26,547 nt of DNA, taken from positions 1-26,547 of IMG/VR virus record IMGVR_UViG_3300045959_000068, one strand, 5' to 3'. How positions within the stretch are numbered: the stretch's first letter is position 1; each line of letters begins with the position of its first letter. Under the pieces are notes generated by a model, which saw only the letters and a program-made list of their open reading frames with translations, was not told the origin of the DNA and made no database searches. Source of the stretch: a virus. The translations under genes were made by a program, and so were the position numbers. Positions 7,780 through 16,405 of this stretch are shown piece by piece.

Positions 7780-8153
7780 GTTTGCGAGAGAAAGCCGAAG
7801 CGGTGCTGTTGGCCGCGATTGAAAATTCGGACTTGTTCGGGCAGGCGGTAACAGTGATCAACCCGAGTGGGACGACGCTTGACACTGTTGGGCTTTGCAA
7901 CGACATTGCGCAGTCGATCGATCCCCAAACCGGGGTCGTTATTAGCGGGCGTCAAGTATCGGTGGCGCTTCGGCTTTCCTCTCTTTCTGTTTTTTCTACT
8001 CTACCCATTGCGGTGCCTGAGTCGGCCGGGCGCCCTTGGCTTGTGCGGTTCGCGGACATCCTGGGCGCCGAGCGTACTTTTAAGGTGCGCGAGACGTACC
8101 CGGATCGGACTCTTGGCGTACTCGTTTTGATCCTAGAGGCTTACAATGCTTGA
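7776..8153 (+). CDS. Head-tail joining protein, FII-like
   Basis: A 125-aa protein directly after the capsid block and before the tail genes, as lambda gpFII. FII-type proteins sit between connector and tail and complete the neck. The sequence has an N-terminal helix (REKAEAVLLAAIENSDLFGQ), a beta-rich middle and a typical closing stretch (RPWLVRFADILGAERTFKV then RTLGVLVLILEAY). The ATG overlaps the previous stop (ATGA). Codons about 67-80 are strikingly pyrimidine-rich compared with their neighbours. The family assignment rests on pattern and position. Confidence 0.6.
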   Translation: MSLREKAEAVLLAAIENSDLFGQAVTVINPSGTTLDTVGLCNDIAQSIDPQTGVVISGRQVSVALRLSSLSVFSTLPIAVPESAGRPWLVRFADILGAERTFKVRETYPDRTLGVLVLILEAYNA

Positions 8154-8805
8154 GCTGATTGACAAGCTTGACGAGTGCGAAACCATACGGGACAAGGTCG
8201 CGGCGATCCTGGCTGCGGAAATCGCCGGCCAGAAGGCGCAGGCGATTGACGCGGACAAAGATCCTGCTCTTTGGGACCTGCGCATCTACACCGAGCGATC
8301 GACGGCTTGGGAGATGTTTTTGCACGACACCGACGCCGGGCCGCCAGTTGTCAATATTTGGATCGACGGCATGGATTTTACCGGCCGCGGGTCGGATGTT
8401 GTCGGAAGGCAGAAAACCGAGACGGCGATCAATATTGACGTTTTTGCATCGATGCCGAGTACCGAAGCGGGCGCCGGGCATTTGCCGGGCGACGAGGCTT
8501 CGGCGCGGGCGGTGCAACGCGCTTGTCGCTTGATCCGGAATATTTTGATGGCGGACACATACACCTATCTCGGTTTGCGCGGGCAAGTCTGGAAAAGGTG
8601 GATTGAGTCTACAAAATATTTCCAGCCCACTTTCCAGGGCGTAACGGTCCAGCATGTTGTGGGCGCACGGATCACGCTGCAAGTTACACACAACGAGCTT
8701 TCGCCGCAATTCACCGGCGAAATAATGGAAGCAATTGACGCGCAGGTTTTGCGCAAGGCTGACGGCGCTTTGTACGCTGCGGCTACTTTCGAATACGAGG
8801 AATAA
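8146..8805 (+). CDS. Putative tail terminator / tail completion protein
   Basis: A 219-aa protein between the head-tail joiner and the sheath, the slot of tail-end capping proteins in Mu-like phages. The layout is like that group: an N-terminal helix with Asp/Glu pairs, a beta core (TAINIDVFASMPS), a helix (SARAVQRACRLIRNILMA) after a GDEAS turn, then TYLGLRGQVWKR and a C-terminal strand region (ARITLQVTHNELSPQ). Such proteins cap the head-proximal end of the tail tube. The start ATG overlaps the previous gene by 8 bases. No single residue is diagnostic, so the role is an inference from order and shape. Confidence 0.5.
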   Translation: MLELIDKLDECETIRDKVAAILAAEIAGQKAQAIDADKDPALWDLRIYTERSTAWEMFLHDTDAGPPVVNIWIDGMDFTGRGSDVVGRQKTETAINIDVFASMPSTEAGAGHLPGDEASARAVQRACRLIRNILMADTYTYLGLRGQVWKRWIESTKYFQPTFQGVTVQHVVGARITLQVTHNELSPQFTGEIMEAIDAQVLRKADGALYAAATFEYEE

Positions 8806-8809
8806 AAAA

Positions 8810-10303
8810 ATGGCGATCAGTACTGCGATCGATCCCTCCCAAGTCTCCCGGGCTGTTGGGATCAAAACAGAATACCAAAACGCCGGGGGCGCGCCGTCGC
8901 AATTTCTGCCGATGCGGATCGCTGTGCTGGCGCAGGGTGCAACGGCGTCCACGTTCCCGACGGACAAGGAACAGGTTTTCGACGCCGACTATGTCGGGCA
9001 GAAATACGGCACCGGGTCGCCGCTGCATTTGATTATGCGGCGGCTGAAACCGGCGGAAGGCGGCGGCGTTGGGAATATCCCGATCACGCTGTACCCGCTT
9101 GACGATGCCGGCACGGGCGTTGCGGCCACTGGCGACGTGACGCCTTCACTCGGTACGATTGTTCAAGCGGCGTACAAGGTGCGCGCTGGGAACATCGATT
9201 CCGCGCCGTTTCTCGTTGAGGTTGGCGACGCCGTTGCGGACGTTGTGGACAAGATGGTAATTGCCTGCAATTCGGTCCCCGCGTTCCCGCTGATTGCGGC
9301 GGACGGCACAACCAAGCTCGACCTCACGGCCAAGTGGAAGGGGCTGACCGGCAACGATATCGAAGTTGAGATCATCGGCCCGACGGGTCAAGGTGCCGAT
9401 TGGGCGTTTACTCAACCGGCCGGCGGTCTCGTTAATCCCGAGGTTGACACGGCTTTGACGCTGGTCGGTAACGTTTGGGAAACCATCGTTATCAACGGGC
9501 TCGGCACGGATTCCGACGCCCTGGACGCCCTTGCGGCGTTCGGTGAGGCGCGTTGGGCACCGCTGGTGCGCAAGCCCTTGGTAAGTGTTTTCGGCAACAC
9601 AGAAGCGACCGTCGCCACGGCCTACGCGGTGACAGACGCGCGGAAGACCGACCGGGTAAACGTGCAAGCGGTCAACCCCGGCTCGAAGGATCTCCCGTTC
9701 GTCGTGGCGACCGAGCTCGCCGTACGGATCGCGAATACGGCGAACGGCAACCCCGCCCGTGACTACTGCGCGCAAGCGCTGCCCGGCTTGGTACCTGGCG
9801 CGGATAGCGTCCAATGGGACGGCGCGAAACGCGAGGCCGCCGTTGTGGCTGGCTGCTCGACTGTCGAGGTGGTTGATAGCGTGGTCCGTGTTTCGGACAC
9901 CGTCACTTGTTATCACCCGACGGGCGAAGCGATCCCAAAATATAGATACGTCTGCGACCTCATGAAATTGTGGCAGGTGATCTATAATTTGGGTCTGGTG
10001 TTCGACGCGCCGGAATGGGCGGGCGCCCCGTTGATCCCCGACTTCCAACCGACGGCAAACCCGACGGCGAAAAAGCCGAAGATGGCCAAAGCCGCGGCGG
10101 CGAAGATTGTCGACGATCTCGCGCTTGAAGCGATCCTTGCGGATCCCGACGTGTCCAAAGCGGCGATCATCGCGGCGATCAGCTCGACGAACGCGAAGCG
10201 CTTGGATCTCCGGGTGCCCGTGTTCCTGTCGGGCAATACTAACATTATCTCGACGGATCTTTTGTTCAGTTTCTACTACGGCGGCGCCGTGGTGGTCGGA
10301 TAA
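8810..10303 (+). CDS. Contractile tail sheath protein, Mu gpL-like
   Basis: Outer contractile sheath of the tail; 497 aa, almost the length of Mu gpL (495 aa). It begins MAISTAIDPSQVSRAVGIKT, typical for this group, has an inserted beta domain in the middle (about residues 95-230), and ends with the sheath-type C-terminal region LDLRVPVFLSGNTNIISTDL and an FYYGGAVVVG tail that would make the inter-subunit mesh strand. ATG 8810 is chosen because GAGGA precedes it by about 8 bases; the frame is open further upstream inside the previous gene. Its presence shows a myovirus-type tail, unlike lambda, which supplied the head-type genes. Confidence 0.92.
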   Translation: MAISTAIDPSQVSRAVGIKTEYQNAGGAPSQFLPMRIAVLAQGATASTFPTDKEQVFDADYVGQKYGTGSPLHLIMRRLKPAEGGGVGNIPITLYPLDDAGTGVAATGDVTPSLGTIVQAAYKVRAGNIDSAPFLVEVGDAVADVVDKMVIACNSVPAFPLIAADGTTKLDLTAKWKGLTGNDIEVEIIGPTGQGADWAFTQPAGGLVNPEVDTALTLVGNVWETIVINGLGTDSDALDALAAFGEARWAPLVRKPLVSVFGNTEATVATAYAVTDARKTDRVNVQAVNPGSKDLPFVVATELAVRIANTANGNPARDYCAQALPGLVPGADSVQWDGAKREAAVVAGCSTVEVVDSVVRVSDTVTCYHPTGEAIPKYRYVCDLMKLWQVIYNLGLVFDAPEWAGAPLIPDFQPTANPTAKKPKMAKAAAAKIVDDLALEAILADPDVSKAAIIAAISSTNAKRLDLRVPVFLSGNTNIISTDLLFSFYYGGAVVVG

Positions 10304-10316
10304 GGAGGGTGCGAAA

Positions 10317-10697
10317 ATGGTTGCTACTGGTGGCAGTGTAGAAAGTGTGACCCTCGCCGGCCGTGAATTTGCGGTTGACGCCGAGGGCGATGTTGAGCGT
10401 ATGCTTGGCGGGAAAACCGCGGAGAGCAAACCCAACGGTAACGGTACTTTCCGAGTGATCGTCAAGCAGACAATGTCGTCTATTACCGGGCTCCCCCTGG
10501 TGATCGACGACACGCGGTCGGATCAAGAATTCTTGCAAGACCTAGCCGACCGAAAAAAGCCCTTCGACTTTTCGATCACCTATGCGAACGGGAAGACGTA
10601 CCAGGCAAGCATGATGATCGAGGGCGAGATCAAAGCGTCGTCGCAAGATCCAATTTGCACCGTTGAACTACGCGGGAGCAAGTTGACCCCGCAATAG
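10317..10697 (+). CDS. Tail tube protein, Mu gpM-like
   Basis: Inner tube subunit, 126 aa (Mu gpM is 118 aa). The pattern is right: an early LAGREFAVDAEGDVE strand, NGNGTFRVIVKQTMSSITG, a helix at about DQEFLQDLADRKKPF and a closing TVELRGSKLTPQ. AAGGAGGG at 10302-10309 lies 7 bases before the ATG at 10317, overlapping the sheath stop region and giving strong initiation, as expected for an abundant protein. It is followed by a strong hairpin before the chaperone gene, which would lower expression of the genes downstream relative to the tube. Confidence 0.88.
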   Translation: MVATGGSVESVTLAGREFAVDAEGDVERMLGGKTAESKPNGNGTFRVIVKQTMSSITGLPLVIDDTRSDQEFLQDLADRKKPFDFSITYANGKTYQASMMIEGEIKASSQDPICTVELRGSKLTPQ

Positions 10698-10720
10698 GCC
10701 AGCAAAGGAGCTCAAAATCA

Positions 10721-10770
10721 CGGGCGGCGGCGGTTTCACTCCTTCCGCGCAAAAACGCCGCCCGCTTTTT
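10721..10770 (+). terminator. Hairpin with T-run between tail tube and chaperone genes
   Basis: CGGGCGGCG at 10721-10729 pairs perfectly with CGCCGCCCG at 10756-10764. Inside, GCGG 10730-10733 can pair with CCGC 10745-10748, leaving a bulge of A residues. The outer stem is followed by C and a five-T run (10766-10770). This has the form of a rho-independent terminator, probably partial, because the tape measure and baseplate genes have no other visible promoter. It fits attenuation after the abundant tube gene. It is the largest non-coding gap inside the gene block (10698-10786). Confidence 0.7.
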
Positions 10771-10786
10771 CAAGGAGTGATCGATC

Positions 10787-11185
10787 ATGGAATTGCAGGA
10801 AGAACAGGTTATTGACGCCGAAACCGCGGAACTTGAGTTCGAAAGGTTTTGCAAATCAATGCGGATCCGGGCGAGCAAAAAAGAAGGGCCCGAATTCGAG
10901 AAGCAAAAACGCGTTTTCATCGACGCGGTTTGTAGTGGGCGGCTCGTCGTCGACGAGCAAGGGCGCGCGGTTTTTTGCCCCGAGGAAGGCGATCCCCTTG
11001 TGTTCTCGCGGCCGAAGGCGCAGGCGTTCGTTGACCTTGGGAAGACTGGCAAAGACGGCAACGAGATTCTAGGGCTGGTGCAATCGTTATGCAGTATTCT
11101 TAGTGTTTCGATGGCGCGAATCAATCAGCTGTACGAGGCTGAATTGCAGATCTTGCTTGCGTTGCGTGCGCTTTTTTTGGGGTGA
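10787..11185 (+). CDS. Tail assembly chaperone, zero-frame product (lambda G-like role)
   Basis: 132-aa helical acidic protein between tube and tape measure genes, where dsDNA phages encode their tail assembly chaperone. It begins with Glu-rich helices and ends ALRALFLG just after a poly-T slippery site. AAGGAG at 10772-10777 precedes the ATG by 9 bases. Such proteins bind the tape measure protein and recruit tube subunits, and do not enter the virion. Sequence similarity in this class is low, so the call rests on position and on the frameshift signal at its 3' end. Confidence 0.75.
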   Translation: MELQEEQVIDAETAELEFERFCKSMRIRASKKEGPEFEKQKRVFIDAVCSGRLVVDEQGRAVFCPEEGDPLVFSRPKAQAFVDLGKTGKDGNEILGLVQSLCSILSVSMARINQLYEAELQILLALRALFLG

Positions 11186-11391
11186 TCGCCGCGCCGTTAT
11201 TGGTTCGCGGCGGCCGCAACGTGCATTTAGAAGAGGAGCATACGAGAGTGCGAGTGTATACCGAAATGCTTCTACAAGTTGTGCACGACTACCCGGGGAT
11301 CGGTAATTGGCGCGAGCTGTCCGAGCATGAGATTGAGTTTTTTTACGATGGGCTGCGCGGAGAGCTGAAGAAGGCGACTAAGAAGCAATGA
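10787..11391 (+). CDS. Frameshifted tail assembly chaperone (GT-like fusion)
   Basis: A -1 shift on the slippery site at 11173-11179 would join the first 131 codons to the downstream frame ending at 11391, giving a fusion of about 201 aa. The extension (GVIAAPLLVRGGRN and a helical, charged end LRGELKKATKKQ) has no good start of its own: only a GTG at 11182 without a proper ribosome binding site. This mirrors G/GT of lambda and the E/E' pair of P2, where the minor fusion is essential for tail assembly. The fusion is inferred from signal and context, not from protein data. Confidence 0.72.
11173..11212 (+). promoter_or_regulatory. Programmed -1 ribosomal frameshift site with downstream hairpin
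   Basis: The heptamer T TTT TTG (11173-11179) is in the zero frame of the chaperone gene, so both tRNAs can re-pair after a -1 slip (TTT and TTG to TTT and TTT). Seven bases downstream, CGCCGCG (11187-11193) pairs with CGCGGCG (11206-11212) around a 12-base loop, a stimulator at the usual distance. The zero-frame stop TGA is at 11183-11185, immediately after the site. Confidence 0.75.
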
Positions 11392-13502
11392 CCGGCAAAA
11401 CTACATATTCTGTTGAAGCTGTCTTTAAAGCGATCGACCATATCACCAAGCCGGTGAAGGATATGGAGGGCGCAGTTCAAGGGCTGTTGACGCGGAGGAA
11501 AGCACTTTCCGGGATGATTGGGGGGATCTCTAAAAATTTTTCAAGTGGGATCGAGCGGGCCGGCCGTCGCGCCTTCACGGGTGCGGCGGTCGGCGCGGCT
11601 GTTCTTGGCGCCGAGCTTCTGGACATTACCAAGACCGGCGCGGACTATCAACGATCGCTTGTTAAAGCGGCGGCGAAGATGCCGGGCACTATCCGCAAGG
11701 GTACGGAGGCATACAAAGAGCTTGACAAAGCGGCGCGGGCGGTTGGGCGCGGGACGGAATTCAAAGCGTCGGAGGCAGCGGCGGGGCTTGAGTTTCTAGC
11801 AATGGCCGGTTTTGATGCGAAGCAAGCAATCTCTGCACTCCCGCAGGTTGTGGACTTGGCGACGGCGACATCGATGGATTTTGCGAAGGCAACAGACATT
11901 GCGACGGATACAATGAACGCGGCCGGGCTCGCCACGTTGGATGCGGCCCAACTTGGCCTGAATTTGGCGCGGGTAAATGATGTAATTGTCGGATCGACAA
12001 ACGCGGCGAATTTTAACGTTGAGCAATTCTACGAAGCTATGGACGCCGGGCTTTCAACTGTCGTCGGGGCTGGGGCGCAAATTGAGGATTTTGCTGGGTT
12101 GCTGGGGATGCTTGCTAACGCGGGTAAAAAAGGATCGGAAGCTGGGACGGTGATCCGGAACATGTTTTTAAGGTTGCAAGCGCCGACCGGCGCGGCGGCC
12201 GACATGATCAAAAAGTACGCGGGTGATCTTGACGACGGCACCGGAAAGATGATCCCGTTCGCCGAGGTAATCGGGCGACTACAGAAAAGCATGGGCGGGC
12301 TCGGGAAAATGAAGCAAGCGGAGATCCTAAACGAGATCTTCGGGCTGCGCGCGATTGGCGGCGCGCAAGTGTTGTTGGGCACAGGCGAGACGACTATCGC
12401 CAATTTCATCGAGCAACTAAACAACGTAAAAGGAAAGGGCGCCGAGATCGCCGCGGTAATTCGTGGAGATGCCAAGGCGTCCATTGACAATCTTGGATCC
12501 GCTGTCGAGAGTTTGAAGCTTTCGATCTTTGAGCTGGAAGGTACGGCGATACAGGGCGCGATTGACGCGGCAACCGAATGGGTGCGTGCAAATGAGCAAC
12601 TGATAGCGCAGAATCTTGCGGACACCGTGAATTGGATCCGCGAAAATTTCGACATGCTGGTGACAACTATCAAAAATGTCATTTTGATTGGCGCCGGGTT
12701 GTGGGCGTTGGCAGAGATTGCGACGGTTGTTTCCACAGTTATGTCGGTTGTTGCGACATTGCAGGCGATGTCGGCGGCGGCGCTCGTGTCGCTTGGTTGG
12801 GTTGCGCTCATTGTGGCCGCACTGGTGGCGGCGGTGGCGCTGATCGTTGTGTACTGGGAGCCGATCAGCGGGTTTTTCAAATCGGTTTGGGAAGGCGTTG
12901 TCGCGGCTTGGGAATGGGGCGTCGGCGTCGCCGAGGGTATTATTGACTACTTGGTTCACAACGGCCCGATCTCTTGGATCTTGTTTGCCGTGTCGATGCT
13001 GGGTGAGGCAATGGACGCCCTGGGCGTGACGTGGGGTGACGTTTGGGACGGCATTGTTTCGGCGGCGGATGCGGCGTTCTCTTTCCTTCTGTCGGCGACC
13101 GGGATCCAAGGTCTGATCGATTCGATAAAAGGGCTCGGTCCGTTGTGGGACGAGGTGTCGGCGGCGGCTTCCCGATTCTGGGACGCGATTGTGGCGGGCG
13201 TGCAACCGGCGATCACTTGGGTCAAAAATTTCATCTCGCCGATCACAAATCTCTATGACCGGATCATCGGGTACAAAAACAAGGTGATCGACAAGCAGTT
13301 GTTCGGCGGTGGGTTTGCGTCCGGTAAAGACGGTGGTGGCGAGATCGTTTCGCGGGAAACGCGCGCGGCGATAAATACCGCGGAGCTCTACGATCTGCGC
13401 GGCGGTGCGGATATTACGATCCGGGACGAGACGAGACGCGCGCAGGTTGACCGCTCGAAACCGGGGACCAACATGACGCTGATACAGACGGGGGCCTTCT
13501 AA
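11388..13502 (+). CDS. Tail tape measure protein, TP901 core type
   Basis: 704-aa protein that sets tail length and lies inside the tube; in the gp42 slot of Mu. Residues about 80-330 match the TP901-type core: YQRSLVKAAAKMPGTIRK, an EFLAMAGFDAKQAISALPQV segment and ATDIATDTMNAAGL. Residues about 430-490 are strongly hydrophobic with two or more membrane-like stretches and several Trp residues around 490-600, consistent with a role in DNA entry through the inner membrane. The ATG overlaps the chaperone fusion stop (ATGA). The gene length would predict a short to medium tail. The C-terminus is polar and possibly cleaved or free. Confidence 0.9.
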   Translation: MTGKTTYSVEAVFKAIDHITKPVKDMEGAVQGLLTRRKALSGMIGGISKNFSSGIERAGRRAFTGAAVGAAVLGAELLDITKTGADYQRSLVKAAAKMPGTIRKGTEAYKELDKAARAVGRGTEFKASEAAAGLEFLAMAGFDAKQAISALPQVVDLATATSMDFAKATDIATDTMNAAGLATLDAAQLGLNLARVNDVIVGSTNAANFNVEQFYEAMDAGLSTVVGAGAQIEDFAGLLGMLANAGKKGSEAGTVIRNMFLRLQAPTGAAADMIKKYAGDLDDGTGKMIPFAEVIGRLQKSMGGLGKMKQAEILNEIFGLRAIGGAQVLLGTGETTIANFIEQLNNVKGKGAEIAAVIRGDAKASIDNLGSAVESLKLSIFELEGTAIQGAIDAATEWVRANEQLIAQNLADTVNWIRENFDMLVTTIKNVILIGAGLWALAEIATVVSTVMSVVATLQAMSAAALVSLGWVALIVAALVAAVALIVVYWEPISGFFKSVWEGVVAAWEWGVGVAEGIIDYLVHNGPISWILFAVSMLGEAMDALGVTWGDVWDGIVSAADAAFSFLLSATGIQGLIDSIKGLGPLWDEVSAAASRFWDAIVAGVQPAITWVKNFISPITNLYDRIIGYKNKVIDKQLFGGGFASGKDGGGEIVSRETRAAINTAELYDLRGGADITIRDETRRAQVDRSKPGTNMTLIQTGAF

Positions 13503-14959
13503 TGGCGTTGTTTGACAACCCATTTGCGCAGCCGGGTGCGCTGCCACTGGCGCCGCCATCGTGGGAGGATAGGCTGGCACAGGCGGCATATACGCCGCCG
13601 TCTGGCGTGCGAATTACGTTCGACTACGAAGACGTAGCGTATACGCGCACCAAGCGAACAACGGCTTTCCAGTTCCCCGGCGTTGACGGGCAGCTTGTGC
13701 AAGATCATGGGGTGTCCGGGCACCAAATACCGCTACGTATTTTTATCGCCGGGCCAGACTATGACCGGGCGGCGAAAGTGTTCGAGGCGGCGTTGGCTGA
13801 ACGCGGATATGGGAAACTAGAACATCCGGTTTATGGGACGAAAACGGTTGTTCCATTCGGTGACTTTACCAGGCGCGACGATCTGGTATCGGCTGGGAAC
13901 CAAGCAGTTTTCGAGGTAACTTTTTTCGAGACGTTTGAAACGCCCTACCCGACCGGCAAAGAGGGATCGGCAAGCGCAGCCCTTGTGGCCATTGATTTGT
14001 ACGGCCAGGCGGCGGCGCTGGACTTCGCGAGCGCGTTGGATTTGGGATCGGTATCCGAACAATTGAGTTTTCTCGACAAAGTGCAAAACGCGCTCGCCAC
14101 TGTTGGCGCGGTTATGGAATCGATCGCCAACGCGCAAAGCAATATCGCCGAACAATTCGCGGAGGTCAAAGAAACGATCGATCTCGGGATCGACGTTTTG
14201 GTCGCGTCGCCTTTAGCGCTCGCGCAGCAAACGCAAAATTTGATTTTGCTGCCGTCGCACGCCATGACCAGCATTACCGCGCGCTTGGATGGCTATGGAA
14301 ATTTGGCGAGCAATTTAGCGGCCAATGTCGTTTCTGGCCCGGGCGGTCCCGGTGGCGGCGGGCCGATGCCGGGGAGTTTCACGGGCACCGGGAACGACGC
14401 GCAAGACGCAAACGCATTTCAGGTTTCGCGGCTGTTTGCCGGCGCGTGCGTGGCCGGCGCGGTGTCCTCGGTGATCTTTACCTCGACGCAACGCGGCGAC
14501 GCGCAGGCGGCGAGCCAGGTATCGCGCGAGCAAGCCAATGCGGCGGCGGATGGTTTGGCGATTGGCAGCGGGTCATTTTTGACGGCGGGCGAAGCTATCG
14601 CAGCGGCGGATCAAATACTCGCCGCGGTTGAGGCGTTCGCCGAATGGAACGACGCAAATTATGCCAAGCTCGCCGAGTCGGATCAGGTGGTCACAACGCC
14701 GCTTAATGTCGACAGCGGCGAAACGGTGCGCACGTTGCGCACGGCTGCGGAGATGGCGGCCGGGTATTTGGTGCGGCTGTCGTTTGATCTGCGCGCCGAA
14801 CGCTCCATGACCTTGAGCGCAGATCGCAACGTGCTTGAGCTGTGCGCGGAATTGTACGGGGATATTGGATTGCTGGATTTTTTTATTGAGTCGAATTCTT
14901 TCACGGCCGACGAGATCATCGAGATACCACGCGGGCGGGCGGTAAAATACTATGTCTGA
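13502..14959 (+). CDS. Baseplate/tail protein, Mu gpN-like (DNA circularization N-terminal domain)
   Basis: 485-aa protein in the Mu gene N slot, straight after the tape measure (TAATG junction). Residues about 15-110 carry the DNA_circ_N-type domain: APPSWEDRLAQAAYTPPSG, FPGVDGQLVQDHGVSG and IPLRIFIAGPDYDRAAKVF. The family name comes from an old circularization claim; in Mu the protein is part of the tail/baseplate hub. The middle contains a Gly/Pro run (GPGGPGGGGPMPGS, near residue 280) that looks like a flexible hinge, followed by a helical C-terminal half. The end overlaps the next gene by 8 bases. Confidence 0.85.
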   Translation: MALFDNPFAQPGALPLAPPSWEDRLAQAAYTPPSGVRITFDYEDVAYTRTKRTTAFQFPGVDGQLVQDHGVSGHQIPLRIFIAGPDYDRAAKVFEAALAERGYGKLEHPVYGTKTVVPFGDFTRRDDLVSAGNQAVFEVTFFETFETPYPTGKEGSASAALVAIDLYGQAAALDFASALDLGSVSEQLSFLDKVQNALATVGAVMESIANAQSNIAEQFAEVKETIDLGIDVLVASPLALAQQTQNLILLPSHAMTSITARLDGYGNLASNLAANVVSGPGGPGGGGPMPGSFTGTGNDAQDANAFQVSRLFAGACVAGAVSSVIFTSTQRGDAQAASQVSREQANAAADGLAIGSGSFLTAGEAIAAADQILAAVEAFAEWNDANYAKLAESDQVVTTPLNVDSGETVRTLRTAAEMAAGYLVRLSFDLRAERSMTLSADRNVLELCAELYGDIGLLDFFIESNSFTADEIIEIPRGRAVKYYV

Positions 14960-15992
14960 GAACGTGCGGCTATTTATCGGCGAGGACGAGTTGGCATGGC
15001 ATACCGATCTGGATTTTACGGTGGCCGTTGACGCGATCCCGCTGGTCAATTACACGGCGCCGTTTGACCCCGAATCCAAGGTTTTGCGCGACATGTTTCG
15101 GCCGTTCAGCTATCGCGAGGTTTCGCTTCTCGTCGATGGTGCTCGGGAATTTACCGGCACCCAAAACGAGATCAATCCAAGGCGAACGGCCACGGATACG
15201 CAAGTCGCGGCGGGGGCGTACTCGAAACCGGGCGTTCTGGCGGAATGCTGCCCGGCGGCGGGCAATCTGCCGCTTGACTTTCGCGGCGTTGGCCTTCGGG
15301 AGATCGCGGAAAAGCTGGCCGAGCCGTTCGGAATTAAGGTTGTGATTGTCGGCGATACAGGCGCGGATTTTAAAAAATTAAAGATCGACCCGACGGCGAC
15401 GGTACTCGACACGCTGGTTAAACTGGCGCGAGAAAAAAATTTCGTCATTACCGCGAACGCGTTGGGCGACCTTGTGTTCCAACGCGCGAACCCGTTGGGG
15501 ATCCCGGTCGCCGACCTCGCGGAAGGTGCGCGGCCATTGGAGAGTATCACGCCGACGTTTCGCGCTTCTGAAGTATATTCAGAGTTGACCGGGTTGCGGA
15601 CTGTTCGCGTGCGTTCGAAGGTCTCCGACCGCGTAACAGTGTTCCCCAAAATCACGGAGGCATACCGCCCCTATACTTTCTCGGTCGACAAGGCCGAGGA
15701 TACCGCGGCGGCGGCGAATGCGGCGGGATCGCGGATGGCGGCGGGGGCCGTGTCGTATACCGCCGAGGTCACTACCTGGCGCGACGAGCACGGCGATCTA
15801 TGGCGGCCGAATACCGCGATCCAACTGTACGCGCCAAGCGTTTTTATTTATCGATCTTTCACGTTCCAAATCCGCACCGTCAAATTTATGCGCCGCGCCG
15901 AGGAAGAACGCGCCGCGCTTGAATTGGTTTTACCGGGCGCGTTTGTCGAACAAGTGCAAACGGAGGGCGTACCGTGGGAAGACTGGCTGTAG
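14952..15992 (+). CDS. Baseplate hub protein, Mu gpP (gp44)-like
   Basis: 346-aa hub protein in the Mu gene P slot (Mu gp44 is 379 aa). It has the gp27/gp44-type layout of beta barrels: SLLVDGAREFTGTQNEINP near residue 57, a SKPGVLAECC turn, a small alpha/beta middle (LREIAEKLAEPFGIKVV, then LDTLVKLAREKNFVITANAL), and a C-terminal barrel ending LVLPGAFVEQVQTEG. It forms the trimeric collar that holds the central spike. The gene overlaps gpN by 8 bases and the spike gene by 19 bases. Confidence 0.87.
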   Translation: MSENVRLFIGEDELAWHTDLDFTVAVDAIPLVNYTAPFDPESKVLRDMFRPFSYREVSLLVDGAREFTGTQNEINPRRTATDTQVAAGAYSKPGVLAECCPAAGNLPLDFRGVGLREIAEKLAEPFGIKVVIVGDTGADFKKLKIDPTATVLDTLVKLAREKNFVITANALGDLVFQRANPLGIPVADLAEGARPLESITPTFRASEVYSELTGLRTVRVRSKVSDRVTVFPKITEAYRPYTFSVDKAEDTAAAANAAGSRMAAGAVSYTAEVTTWRDEHGDLWRPNTAIQLYAPSVFIYRSFTFQIRTVKFMRRAEEERAALELVLPGAFVEQVQTEGVPWEDWL

Positions 15993-16405
15993 TCCAATCC
16001 GTTGAGGACAACGCCGACGGCGGCGAGAATGTCCGGGACGTGGTGATCGACCTCGGCGGCGGGGACGTGTCGCGGGTCGCGCTGTTTGGCGCGTCTGGTG
16101 ACGACGCGCCGCCATTGCCGGGCGATTACTGCGTGGAGGTTGACGGCGCGTGCGTGGCCACCGCGGATCCCGAGAATGCGGGCACGGCCGTATCGGGCGA
16201 GCGTCGGATCTACGCGCGGGACAGCTCGGGCAACGTTGTCGCGCAAGTGTATCTACGCGGGGACGGTACGATCTTCGTATCGAATGGACAGGGCGAAATA
16301 CTTTTGCAGGGCGCAAAGATTCGATTGTCGAACGGGTCGGGATTTGTAGAGTTGGCGGCGTCTGGCGCGGTTTCCATAAATGGGAATTTAGAGGTGTTGA
16401 CGTGA
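15974..16405 (+). CDS. Baseplate central spike protein, Mu gp45-like
   Basis: 143-aa spike protein: an N-terminal OB-like part (residues 1-70) and a C-terminal beta-helix-like part with short repeated strands (VYLRGDGTIFVSNGQGE, then ILLQGAKIRLSNGSG, then VELAASGAVSINGNLEV). GTG 15974 has GGAGGG at 15962-15967 and overlaps the hub gene. In Mu gp45 and P2 gpV the tip binds iron through an HxH motif. This protein contains no histidine at all, so that apex is missing. A separate PAAR-like tip is encoded next, in a GTGA overlap. Confidence 0.82.
   Translation: MGRLAVVQSVEDNADGGENVRDVVIDLGGGDVSRVALFGASGDDAPPLPGDYCVEVDGACVATADPENAGTAVSGERRIYARDSSGNVVAQVYLRGDGTIFVSNGQGEILLQGAKIRLSNGSGFVELAASGAVSINGNLEVLT

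Noticed and set aside
9146-10513. 455-codon open frame on the minus strand opposite the sheath and tube genes
   Set aside because: It mirrors genes whose families are clear on the plus strand, gives an Arg-rich translation without known domains, and comes from GC-rich codon bias.
12417-13589. 390-codon open frame on the minus strand opposite the tape measure gene
   Set aside because: Shadow of the tape measure coding sequence; no ribosome binding site or recognisable protein.
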